In this document: positions 1-5,137 of the stretch, in pieces | Layout of the letters: every line of letters begins with the position of its first letter | Numbering within the stretch: the first letter of the stretch is position 1 | DNA from: Oscillospiraceae bacterium | Lineage (GTDB): Bacteria; Bacillota; Clostridia; Oscillospirales; Oscillospiraceae | Reading direction: 5' to 3' | Length of the DNA stretch: 5,137 nt | Assembly (NCBI GenBank): GCA_020025615.1 | Contig: JAHHRT010000099.1 | Span: 1 to 5,137, forward strand | Notes under the pieces: model-generated | Databases searched by the model: none | The model's input: the letters and a program-made list of their open reading frames with translations, nothing else | What the model was told of the DNA's origin: nothing | Program-made: the position numbers and the translations under genes

Positions 1-1347
1 TTATCTAATCAGGGTCACCACGGTTTCCACATGGGCGCAGCGGGGGAACAGGTCTGCGGCCTGGGCGTTTTTCAGGGCAAAGCCCCGCTCCTTCAGGAGG
101 GCCACGTCACGGGAAAGGGTTGCCGGGTCACAGGACACATAGACAATCCGCCGGGGTGCCATTCGGTCCAAAGCCTCGATGGTATCGGAATTCAAGCCCT
201 TTCTGGGCGGGTCCACCACAATCACATCCGGGCGGATTCCCTGGTTTTCCAGCTCCAAAGCGGCCTTTCCTGCATCTCCGCAGAAGAATTCCGCATTTTG
301 GATGCCGTTTCGCCGGGCGTTGTCCTTGGCATCCTCCACCGCCTGGGGAATCACTTCCACGCCGATGACCCTGCCCGCCGCAGAAGCCATGGCCAGGGTG
401 ATGGTGCCCACGCCGCAGTAGAGATCCAGCACCAAATCGTCCTTGGTGATCTCCGCCTGGGTAATGGCGGCCTCATAGAGCCGCTGGGCCTGGTGGTGGT
501 TCACCTGGTAGAAGGACCGGGGAGACAGCCGGAAATTCAGGCCGCAGAGGGTATCCTCAATATAACCCTCGCCATAGAGGGTGATGAACTGATCTCCCAG
601 AATGGCGTTGCCCTTCTTGGTATTGACACCCAGCACCAAAGTGGTAAAGCCGGGAATGTTTTTGAGCCGTGCAATCAGCGCCTGGGCCTTGGGAATCCGG
701 TCCCCATTCACCACCAGGCACACCAGAATCTGCCCGGACACAGCCCCCCGCCGGACATAGATGTGCCGGAGAAGGCCCTTGCCCGTGGTCTCGTCATAGA
801 CGCTGACCCGGAACTGATTGACATAATCCATGACCACGTCCTTCACCCGGTCGGTTTCAGGCGGCAGGATCAGGCAGCGTTCATTTTCCACCACCTCATG
901 GGTTCCGGCCTTAAAGAAGCCCGCATAGGCCCGGCCTTTTTTGGCAGCCACGGGATACTGGGCCTTATTTCGGTAATCCTCACAGGTGGGGGCACCCAGA
1001 ATGGGCATGGTCTCCAGACTTTCCCCGCCGATGCGGTTTAAGCTGCTGCGCACCCGCTCTGCTTTCAGCCGCAGCTCCTCTTCGTAATCCATATGCCAGA
1101 AATCACAGCCGCCGCAGAGCTTCGCCACGGGGCACTTCCGGGTCATCCGATGGGGAGAGCGCTCCAAAATCTCCACGATCTTTCCCGCAGCCCAGGTCTT
1201 TTGGGCCTTTTCAATCCGCACCCGAACCGTCTCCCCCGCCACAGCGTTGGGGATAAATACCGCACAGCCCTCGATGTGGGCCACGCCCTGCCCCTCGGCA
1301 GTGTAGTCGGTCACCTGGGTCTCATAGATCTTATTCTTTTCCAGCAT
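1..1347 (-). CDS. rlmD: 23S rRNA (uracil-C5)-methyltransferase, RlmD/RlmCD/TrmA family
   Basis: This complete 448-residue enzyme transfers a methyl group from S-adenosylmethionine to C5 of uridine in 23S rRNA (U1939 in E. coli RlmD; U747 and U1939 in B. subtilis RlmCD). It opens with a TRAM-like RNA-binding domain (about residues 5-62). Next comes a 4Fe-4S ligand set, Cys72, Cys78 and Cys81 in a CPVAKLCGGC motif plus Cys158. The C-terminal Rossmann methyltransferase domain has the SAM loop DLYCGVGT (308-315), DPPRKG (379-384), the nucleophile Cys406 in SCDPATLSRD, and the likely general base Glu441 in HVE. The 35-residue Cys-Glu spacing equals that of E. coli RumA (C389/E424). The ATG at 1347 is preceded by GGAGG at 1355-1359 with 7 nt between, which fixes the start. 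TAA lies at 1-3. The family is secure, but RlmD-only, RlmCD and tRNA TrmA-like specificity cannot be told apart by eye; the symbol follows usual annotation practice. Confidence 0.95.
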   Translation of the reverse strand: MLEKNKIYETQVTDYTAEGQGVAHIEGCAVFIPNAVAGETVRVRIEKAQKTWAAGKIVEILERSPHRMTRKCPVAKLCGGCDFWHMDYEEELRLKAERVRSSLNRIGGESLETMPILGAPTCEDYRNKAQYPVAAKKGRAYAGFFKAGTHEVVENERCLILPPETDRVKDVVMDYVNQFRVSVYDETTGKGLLRHIYVRRGAVSGQILVCLVVNGDRIPKAQALIARLKNIPGFTTLVLGVNTKKGNAILGDQFITLYGEGYIEDTLCGLNFRLSPRSFYQVNHHQAQRLYEAAITQAEITKDDLVLDLYCGVGTITLAMASAAGRVIGVEVIPQAVEDAKDNARRNGIQNAEFFCGDAGKAALELENQGIRPDVIVVDPPRKGLNSDTIEALDRMAPRRIVYVSCDPATLSRDVALLKERGFALKNAQAADLFPRCAHVETVVTLIR

Positions 1348-1363
1348 TGCAGTTCCTCCAGAC

Positions 1364-1381
1364 GGCGGGAGCTTATCCGCC
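1364..1381 (-). other. Small GC stem-loop next to the methyltransferase ribosome binding site
   Basis: On the minus-strand transcript, GGCGG (1381-1377) can pair with CCGCC (1368-1364) around an 8-nt loop, giving a 5-bp stem made only of G-C pairs. The stem ends 4 nt before the Shine-Dalgarno GGAGG. An alternative pairing puts CUCC (1371-1368) against GGAG (1359-1356) and would hide the Shine-Dalgarno. The two pairings share base 1368, so they partly exclude each other. There is no U-run after the stem, so this is not an intrinsic terminator. Confidence 0.3.
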
Positions 1382-1401
1382 TTCTCTTCTAAAGTGTATT
1401 T

Positions 1402-1426
1402 CCCAGGGAAACATCCAGCCCCCGGG
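1402..1426 (-). other. Stem-loop at the start of the methyltransferase leader
   Basis: In the minus-strand RNA, CCCGGGG (1426-1420) pairs with CCCUGGG (1408-1402) over seven positions, one of them a G-U wobble, around an 11-nt loop. On the plus strand the same stem has an A-C mismatch, so it is better formed in the methyltransferase transcript. In the plus direction it is followed by a T-rich tract (1427-1440) resembling a weak intrinsic terminator, but no plus-strand gene ends here. The DNA dyad TTTCCC-A-GGGAAA (1399-1411) overlaps its left arm. Confidence 0.3.
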
Positions 1427-1436
1427 TGTTTTTCTT

Positions 1437-1465
1437 ATTTTATCATGGTTTCTTCTATTCGTAAA
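1437..1465 (-). promoter_or_regulatory. Sigma-A-type promoter for the rRNA methyltransferase gene
   Basis: Read on the minus strand, the -35 box TTTACG (1465-1460, 4 of 6 matching TTGACA) is separated by exactly 17 bp from the -10 box TAAAAT (1442-1437, 5 of 6 matching TATAAT). A TGn extension (TGA, 1445-1443) directly precedes the -10. The predicted transcription start is near 1430. The surrounding AT-rich stretch stands out from the GC-rich genes. This is a sequence match only; no start site has been mapped. Confidence 0.6.
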
Positions 1466-1473
1466 GAGGATGC

Positions 1474-1502
1474 TTGTGCAAACTCCCAGGATGTGCTAAA
1501 AT
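1474..1502 (+). promoter_or_regulatory. Sigma-A-type extended -10 promoter for the radical SAM-tldD-tldE operon
   Basis: The -10 box TAAAAT (1497-1502) carries a perfect TGn extension (TGC, 1494-1496). A weak -35, TTGTGC (1474-1479, only the TTG core matching), sits exactly 17 bp upstream, a spacing typical of extended -10 promoters. The predicted start near 1509 leaves a leader of about 19 nt, just enough for the ribosome binding site. The -35 boxes of this promoter and of the divergent one are only 8 bp apart (1466-1473). Confidence 0.6.
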
Positions 1503-1514
1503 ACCAGAAAACAA

Positions 1515-1520
1515 GGGAGG
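1515..1520 (+). promoter_or_regulatory. Ribosome binding site fixing the radical SAM gene start
   Basis: GGGAGG lies 7 nt before the ATG at 1528. The reading frame stays open upstream to a TTG at 1474, but that codon falls inside the proposed -35 box and lies before the predicted transcription start. ATG 1528 is therefore the better start. Confidence 0.85.
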
Positions 1521-1527
1521 CTGCACC

Positions 1528-2385
1528 ATGAATTACACAAACTGCAATCTCTGCCCCCGTCGGTGCGGCGTGGACCGTACTGCCGGAGAAACCGGATTCT
1601 GCGGATGCGGAGATACCGCCCTGGTGGCAAAAACCATGATTCACCTTTGGGAGGAACCGGCTCTCGCCGGAAACGGCGGCAGTGGTGCGGTATTCTTCGG
1701 CAGCTGCACCCTGGGCTGCAAATACTGCCAGAACCGGGCCATCAGCGGTGCCCCGGTGGGGACCCCCACGGACAGCGACGGTCTGCGAAAAATCTTCCTG
1801 GACCTCATCCACCGGGGCGCAGAGAACATCGATCTCGTGACCCCTACCCACTTTCTCCCTACTATTCTCCCAGCCCTCTCCCCCAAGCTTCCTGTCCCCG
1901 TGGTCTATAACTGCGGCGGCTATGAGCGGGTGGAGACCCTGCGGGAATTGGACGGCCTGGTGGACATCTACCTGCCGGACATGAAATACGCCAACAACGC
2001 CATGGCCCTGGGCCTTTCCGGTGCCGGGGACTATTTTCAGACTGCCGCTGCCGCCATCCGGGAGATGGTGCGTCAGACCGGCCCCGTGTGCTGGGAGGGG
2101 GACAAGGTGGTGCGTGGCACCATCATCCGCCATCTCATCCTGCCGGGCCAGGTGGAAAACTCCCTGAAGGTCCTGGACTGGATTGGCGATACCTTCCGGC
2201 CCGGAGAGGTTCTGGTCAGTCTCATGCGCCAGTACACCCCCATGGGCGGCCTGCCCGCTCCCTACGACCGCCGAATCACCGACGAGGAATACGACGCGGT
2301 TCTCAGCTGGATGTTCCTCAACGACCTGGAGGGCTTTACCCAGGAGGCCGAGGCCGCAGACCAGGGATTTATCCCGGATTTCTGA
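1528..2385 (+). CDS. Radical SAM protein, PflX-like (COG1313)
   Basis: This 285-residue protein should reductively cleave S-adenosylmethionine with a 4Fe-4S cluster held by Cys60, Cys64 and Cys67 in CTLGCKYC (CX3CX2C). Family members are often labelled pyruvate formate-lyase activating enzyme, but their substrate is not established and that label is weak. Other family marks are the Cys-rich N-terminus CNLCPRRCGV (Cys6, 9, 13) with FCGCG (Cys25, 27), HLWEEP (39-44), LVTPTHFLP (103-111), VYNCGGYE (126-133), DIYLPDMKY (146-154) and RGTIIRHLILPG (196-207). The N-terminal cysteines could hold a second cluster or a metal. I see no signal peptide or membrane segment, so it should be cytoplasmic. It is the first gene of a likely three-gene operon, 28 nt before tldD. 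No glycyl-radical enzyme gene lies beside it in the window. Family assignment is firm; function is unknown. Confidence 0.9.
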   Translation: MNYTNCNLCPRRCGVDRTAGETGFCGCGDTALVAKTMIHLWEEPALAGNGGSGAVFFGSCTLGCKYCQNRAISGAPVGTPTDSDGLRKIFLDLIHRGAENIDLVTPTHFLPTILPALSPKLPVPVVYNCGGYERVETLRELDGLVDIYLPDMKYANNAMALGLSGAGDYFQTAAAAIREMVRQTGPVCWEGDKVVRGTIIRHLILPGQVENSLKVLDWIGDTFRPGEVLVSLMRQYTPMGGLPAPYDRRITDEEYDAVLSWMFLNDLEGFTQEAEAADQGFIPDF

Positions 2386-2413
2386 CATTTTAATCTCATA
2401 GGAGGTAAACCAT

Positions 2414-3793
2414 ATGATTCCAAGAGAAGTATGCCGGCGTGTGCTGGGCAAAGCTGTCTCCACCGGCGCAGACTACGCCGAGATCTTTGCCGAGAACACC
2501 GAAAACCACACCATCAGCATGATTGCAAACAAGGTGGAATCCGCCAATGACTCCACCATTGCCGGTGCTGCCATTCGTGTTTACAAGGGACTGCGCTCTG
2601 TCATGGCAACCACCATTGACACCAGCGAATCCGGCCTGATCCGCTGTGCCGAAAAGGCCGCCGAGGCCTTGGGCCAGGGCAGTGCCCAAATCGACATTGT
2701 TCTGCGGGAGCGGCTCTTTGGAGACATTCACCCCATCCGCATTGTTCCCACCACCGTTTCCAACAAGGAAAAGGCCGAAATCCTGAAGCGGGGCTATTTT
2801 GCCGCCAAGGAATACAACGACGCCATTTCTCAGGTTACCGGAACCCTGCTGGACGTGGACCACAAGATTCTCATTGCAAACTCCGAAGGTCTCTACACCC
2901 AGGACCGCCAGATTCGCACCCGTATGCGCATCAGCGCCGTGGCTGAGGAAAACGGCGAGACCCAGACCGGCGGCTGTGCCCCCGGACGGAGAATGGGCCT
3001 GGAGATGTTCGACGCCATCGACCCCAGAGAAGTGGGCCTTCACGCTGCCAAGCAGGCCATGACCATGGTCAAGGCAGGCTACTGCCCCGCCGGCGTTATG
3101 CCCGTTGCCATTGACAACGGCTTCGGCGGTGTCATCTTCCACGAGGCCTGCGGTCACTCTCTGGAGGCCTCTGCCGTTGCCTACAACCAGTCCCAGTTCG
3201 CCGGGAAGCTGGGTCAGCAGATTGCCAACCCCAAGGTCACTGCCATTGACGACGGCACCATCCCCGGTGCCTGGGGCTCCATCAACATCGACGACGAGGG
3301 CCATCCCGCCCAGCGCAATGTGCTGATTGAGAACGGCATCCTGAAATCCTATATGATCGACAAGTTCAACGGCCGCCGCATGGGCATGGAGTCCACCGGC
3401 AACTCCCGCCGGGAGAGCTACGCCTACACCCCCACCTCCCGAATGACCAACACCTACATTGCCCCGGGCAATGACAAGAATGAGGACATCATCGCCTCCA
3501 TGGAATACGGCCTTTACGCCAAGGAGATGGGCGGCGGCTCCGTAAACCCCGTCACCGGCGAATTTAACTTCGCGGTCAACGAGGGCTATCTGGTGAGAAA
3601 CGGCAAGATCTGCGAGCCGGTCCGGGGCGCCAGCCTGGTGGGCACCGGCAGTGAGATCCTGCAAAACATCGACATGGTCGGTACCGAACTGGACATGGGC
3701 CAGGGTATGTGCGGCTCCTCCAGCGGCAGCATCCCCACCAACGTCGGTCAGCCGATGATCCGGGTTTCCAGCATCACCGTAGGCGGAAGATAA
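2414..3793 (+). CDS. tldD: TldD metalloprotease subunit
   Basis: This complete 459-residue protein is the catalytic, metal-binding half of the cytoplasmic TldD/TldE protease. In E. coli the heterodimer cleaves unfolded peptides, removes the microcin B17 leader and degrades the CcdA antitoxin. The HExxxH motif is HEACGH (His243, Glu244, His248), with the two His as zinc ligands and Glu as catalytic base. Cys433 in MCGSSSGS matches the C-terminal cysteine that supplies the third ligand in E. coli TldD. The N-terminal domain covers roughly the first 200 residues and the C-terminal domain the rest; VNPVTGEFNF near residues 379-388 is typical of the family. The length is slightly below E. coli TldD (481). 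AGGAGGT at 2400-2406 lies 7 nt before the ATG and fixes the start. The gene ends 10 nt before its partner, as expected for subunits made together. Its natural substrate in this organism is unknown. Confidence 0.95.
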   Translation: MIPREVCRRVLGKAVSTGADYAEIFAENTENHTISMIANKVESANDSTIAGAAIRVYKGLRSVMATTIDTSESGLIRCAEKAAEALGQGSAQIDIVLRERLFGDIHPIRIVPTTVSNKEKAEILKRGYFAAKEYNDAISQVTGTLLDVDHKILIANSEGLYTQDRQIRTRMRISAVAEENGETQTGGCAPGRRMGLEMFDAIDPREVGLHAAKQAMTMVKAGYCPAGVMPVAIDNGFGGVIFHEACGHSLEASAVAYNQSQFAGKLGQQIANPKVTAIDDGTIPGAWGSINIDDEGHPAQRNVLIENGILKSYMIDKFNGRRMGMESTGNSRRESYAYTPTSRMTNTYIAPGNDKNEDIIASMEYGLYAKEMGGGSVNPVTGEFNFAVNEGYLVRNGKICEPVRGASLVGTGSEILQNIDMVGTELDMGQGMCGSSSGSIPTNVGQPMIRVSSITVGGR

Positions 3794-3798
3794 GGAGG
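3794..3798 (+). promoter_or_regulatory. Ribosome binding site of tldE, abutting the tldD stop
   Basis: GGAGG follows the tldD TAA directly (TAAGGAGG) and lies 5 nt before the ATG at 3804. Ribosomes finishing tldD would arrive at this site, which fits coupled translation and balanced output of the two subunits. It also confirms the tldE start. Confidence 0.85.
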
Positions 3799-3803
3799 AC
3801 ACT

Positions 3804-5137
3804 ATGGATTTTTACGCATTTAGAGATATGGTCGCAGCTCGCTGCCAGGAGCTGGGAATCACCGAATATGAGCTCTACTATGAGACGGAAGCTTCCACCA
3901 GCGCAGAAGCCTTCCAGCACGAAATCAACGAATTTTCCGCATCCGAGGGCGGCGGCCTGTGCCTGCGCTGCATCGTAAACGGCAGCATGGGCTATGCCTC
4001 CACCCAGTCCCTGGATCCCCAGGAAGCCGCCCATCTGGTGGACCAGGCCGTGGACAACGCTTCCATTCTGGAAACCCAGGAGCCCATCTTCCTGGGTGAG
4101 GGCGGTCAGAGCTATGAGCCTCTGAATCGGACAGGCTATGCCCTGCCCACCACCGAGCAGCTCATCGAAACCGTGCTCACCGCCCAGGAGCAGCTCTATG
4201 CCGCCGACCCCGCCGTGGTAGACGGCTGCCAGACCCAGGGCCTGTCCCAGCACAGCGAGCTGTACCTCTACAACTCCAAGGGTCTGGACCTCCACTGTGA
4301 AAACGACCTGTCCGGCCTGATTTCCGCAGCTGTGGTCAGCAACGGAACCGAAATGGCAAACGACTACCAGATCAAGCTGGGAAGTCTTTCTGAGCTGGAC
4401 AGCGCCGCTCTGGCTGCCAAGGCCGTCCGCGAGGCCAAGGGCAAGCTGGGCGGAGATGTAGCTCCCACCGGTCAGTATCCTGTGGTCTTTGACAGCGAAG
4501 CCATGAGCGACCTGCTGGCTACCTTCTCTGGAATCTTCTCCTCCGAAGCAGCACAGAAGGGCCTGTCCCGGCTGGCAGATGCAGAAGGTACTGTCATCGC
4601 CTCCCCGGTGGTCACCCTGGTGGACGACCCCTTCCACCCGGAGAACCCGGTGCCCCGGAACTTCGACGCAGAGGGCACCCCTGCTCACAAGAAGAACATC
4701 ATTGAGAAGGGCACCCTCAACACCCTGCTCTACAATCTGAAAACCGCCGCAAAGGCCGGAAAGGTCTCCACCGGAAACGCCTCCAAGGCCGGTTATGATG
4801 CCCCCGTGGCAATCCGTCCCTTTAGTATGTACCTGGAGGGCGGCAGCATCTCCGAAGAGGAACTGCTGCGCCAGGCCGGAAACGGCGTATATATCCACGC
4901 CCTGGGCGGTCTCCATGCCGGCGCCAACCCCATCACCGGCGACTTCTCCCTCCAGTCCTCCGGCTTCCTCATTGAGAACGGCGTGAAGACCAAGGCCGTC
5001 AAGTCCTTTACCGTCGCCGGAAACTTCTACCAGCTTCTCAAGGACATTGCCGCAGTGGCAGACAACAGCCGCCTGCCCAATGCCATGGGCCCCACTGCCT
5101 TCGGTGCCCCCAGCACCCTGGTTCTGGGTCTCTCCGT
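3804..5137 (+). CDS. pmbA: TldE/PmbA subunit of the TldD/TldE protease (3' end outside the window)
   Basis: The frame runs from ATG 3804 to the window edge without a stop, giving 444 full codons plus 2 bases. It starts MDFYAFRDMVAARCQELG and belongs to the TldD/PmbA family. TldE is the partner that lacks the protease metal site. Consistently, there is no HExxxH, and the region that should align with it (around residues 226-253, PVVFDSEAM onward) has no histidine. Family marks are GLHAGANPITGDFSLQSSGF (about 369-388), NLKTAAKAGKVSTGNA in the second half, and the ending FGAPSTLVLGLSV (433 onward). PmbA proteins usually end with a motif like this (E. coli PmbA has 450 residues), so probably only a handful of residues are missing. 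The truncation is a window artefact, not a broken gene. With TldD it should form a cytoplasmic heterodimer that degrades peptides. It is probably the last or a late gene of the operon, but what follows is not visible. Confidence 0.93.
   Translation, partial: MDFYAFRDMVAARCQELGITEYELYYETEASTSAEAFQHEINEFSASEGGGLCLRCIVNGSMGYASTQSLDPQEAAHLVDQAVDNASILETQEPIFLGEGGQSYEPLNRTGYALPTTEQLIETVLTAQEQLYAADPAVVDGCQTQGLSQHSELYLYNSKGLDLHCENDLSGLISAAVVSNGTEMANDYQIKLGSLSELDSAALAAKAVREAKGKLGGDVAPTGQYPVVFDSEAMSDLLATFSGIFSSEAAQKGLSRLADAEGTVIASPVVTLVDDPFHPENPVPRNFDAEGTPAHKKNIIEKGTLNTLLYNLKTAAKAGKVSTGNASKAGYDAPVAIRPFSMYLEGGSISEEELLRQAGNGVYIHALGGLHAGANPITGDFSLQSSGFLIENGVKTKAVKSFTVAGNFYQLLKDIAAVADNSRLPNAMGPTAFGAPSTLVLGLS

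Larger units (their letters stand above)
1348..1430 (-). promoter_or_regulatory. 5' leader of the rRNA methyltransferase gene
   Basis: If transcription starts near 1430, about 7 nt past the proposed -10 box, the methyltransferase mRNA has a leader of roughly 80 nt. That is long compared with the roughly 19 nt predicted for the divergent gene. It contains, in order, a possible 7-bp hairpin, a 13-codon ATG-to-TAA reading frame (1414-1373), a 5-bp all-GC hairpin and the Shine-Dalgarno sequence GGAGG (1355-1359). The parts are seen directly. A regulatory role is inference, and no known riboswitch family was recognised. Confidence 0.4.

Noticed and set aside
31..1041. A 336-codon plus-strand frame antisense to the methyltransferase
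   Set aside because: It is in phase with the methyltransferase codons and its product is unlike any family I recognise. The minus strand carries every catalytic motif of the enzyme.
1474..1527. An 18-residue upstream extension of the radical SAM protein from a TTG
   Set aside because: The TTG overlaps the predicted -35 box and lies before the predicted transcript start. ATG 1528 has a well-spaced GGGAGG.
2386..2413. A small peptide gene or terminator between the radical SAM gene and tldD
   Set aside because: The 28-nt gap holds only the tldD ribosome binding site and AT-rich filler, with no stem-loop or room for a gene.
1435..2463. A 342-codon minus-strand frame antisense to the radical SAM gene
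   Set aside because: It is in phase with the radical SAM codons, runs across the start of tldD and through the proposed promoters, and shows no domain. It is a shadow of the real gene.
2396..3802. A 468-codon open frame on the minus strand, antisense to all of tldD
   Set aside because: It is codon-in-phase with tldD, and is open only because tldD avoids TTA, CTA and TCA, which read as stops in reverse. The translation is low-complexity and rich in Gly, Ala, Val and His, with no recognisable domain, while the plus strand has clear TldD motifs.
3774..4916. A 380-codon minus-strand frame antisense to tldE
   Set aside because: It has the same in-phase codon-bias cause. The plus-strand frame encodes a clear TldE/PmbA and has a good ribosome binding site.
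3804..5137. tldE as a truncated pseudogene
   Set aside because: No internal stop or frameshift is seen. The frame is still open at the window edge and has already reached the usual C-terminal motif, so the missing end is only a window boundary.

Overview
The window looks like ordinary chromosome from a moderately high-GC Firmicute, most likely a gut clostridium of the Oscillospiraceae/Ruminococcaceae type. GC is near 60% by eye. The evidence is four strong AGGAGG-type ribosome binding sites, clostridial-looking versions of all four proteins, sigma-A-like promoters, and a codon bias that almost excludes TTA, CTA and TCA. The genus cannot be read from this sequence. I see no mobile element, tRNA, rRNA, CRISPR array or long repeat.

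Layout. Positions 1-1347 (minus strand) hold a complete 23S rRNA m5U methyltransferase of the RlmD/RlmCD/TrmA family, with its Fe-S cysteines, SAM site, nucleophilic Cys and general-base Glu all present. Positions 1348-1527 form a divergent control region. It contains two back-to-back extended -10 promoters, one for each direction. It also holds a roughly 80-nt leader for the methyltransferase, with two possible hairpins and a 13-codon upstream reading frame. Positions 1528-2385 (plus) encode a radical SAM protein of the PflX-like group (COG1313). Positions 2414-3793 (plus) encode TldD, the metal-binding half of the TldD/TldE protease. Positions 3804-5137 (plus) encode the partner TldE/PmbA, cut by the window edge only a few residues before its expected end.

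How the genes work together. The three plus-strand genes are 28 and 10 nt apart, each with its own strong ribosome binding site and no terminator between them, so they probably form one operon. TldD and TldE are known to form a heterodimer that degrades unstructured peptides and, in enterobacteria, matures microcin B17. Placing an uncharacterised radical SAM enzyme at the head of that operon hints at a peptide-related role for it, but no precursor peptide gene is visible here. The methyltransferase is a housekeeping gene that shares only the intergenic region.

Nothing here is clearly a new system. The most interesting items are the radical SAM-tldD-tldE grouping and the structured leader of the methyltransferase gene.
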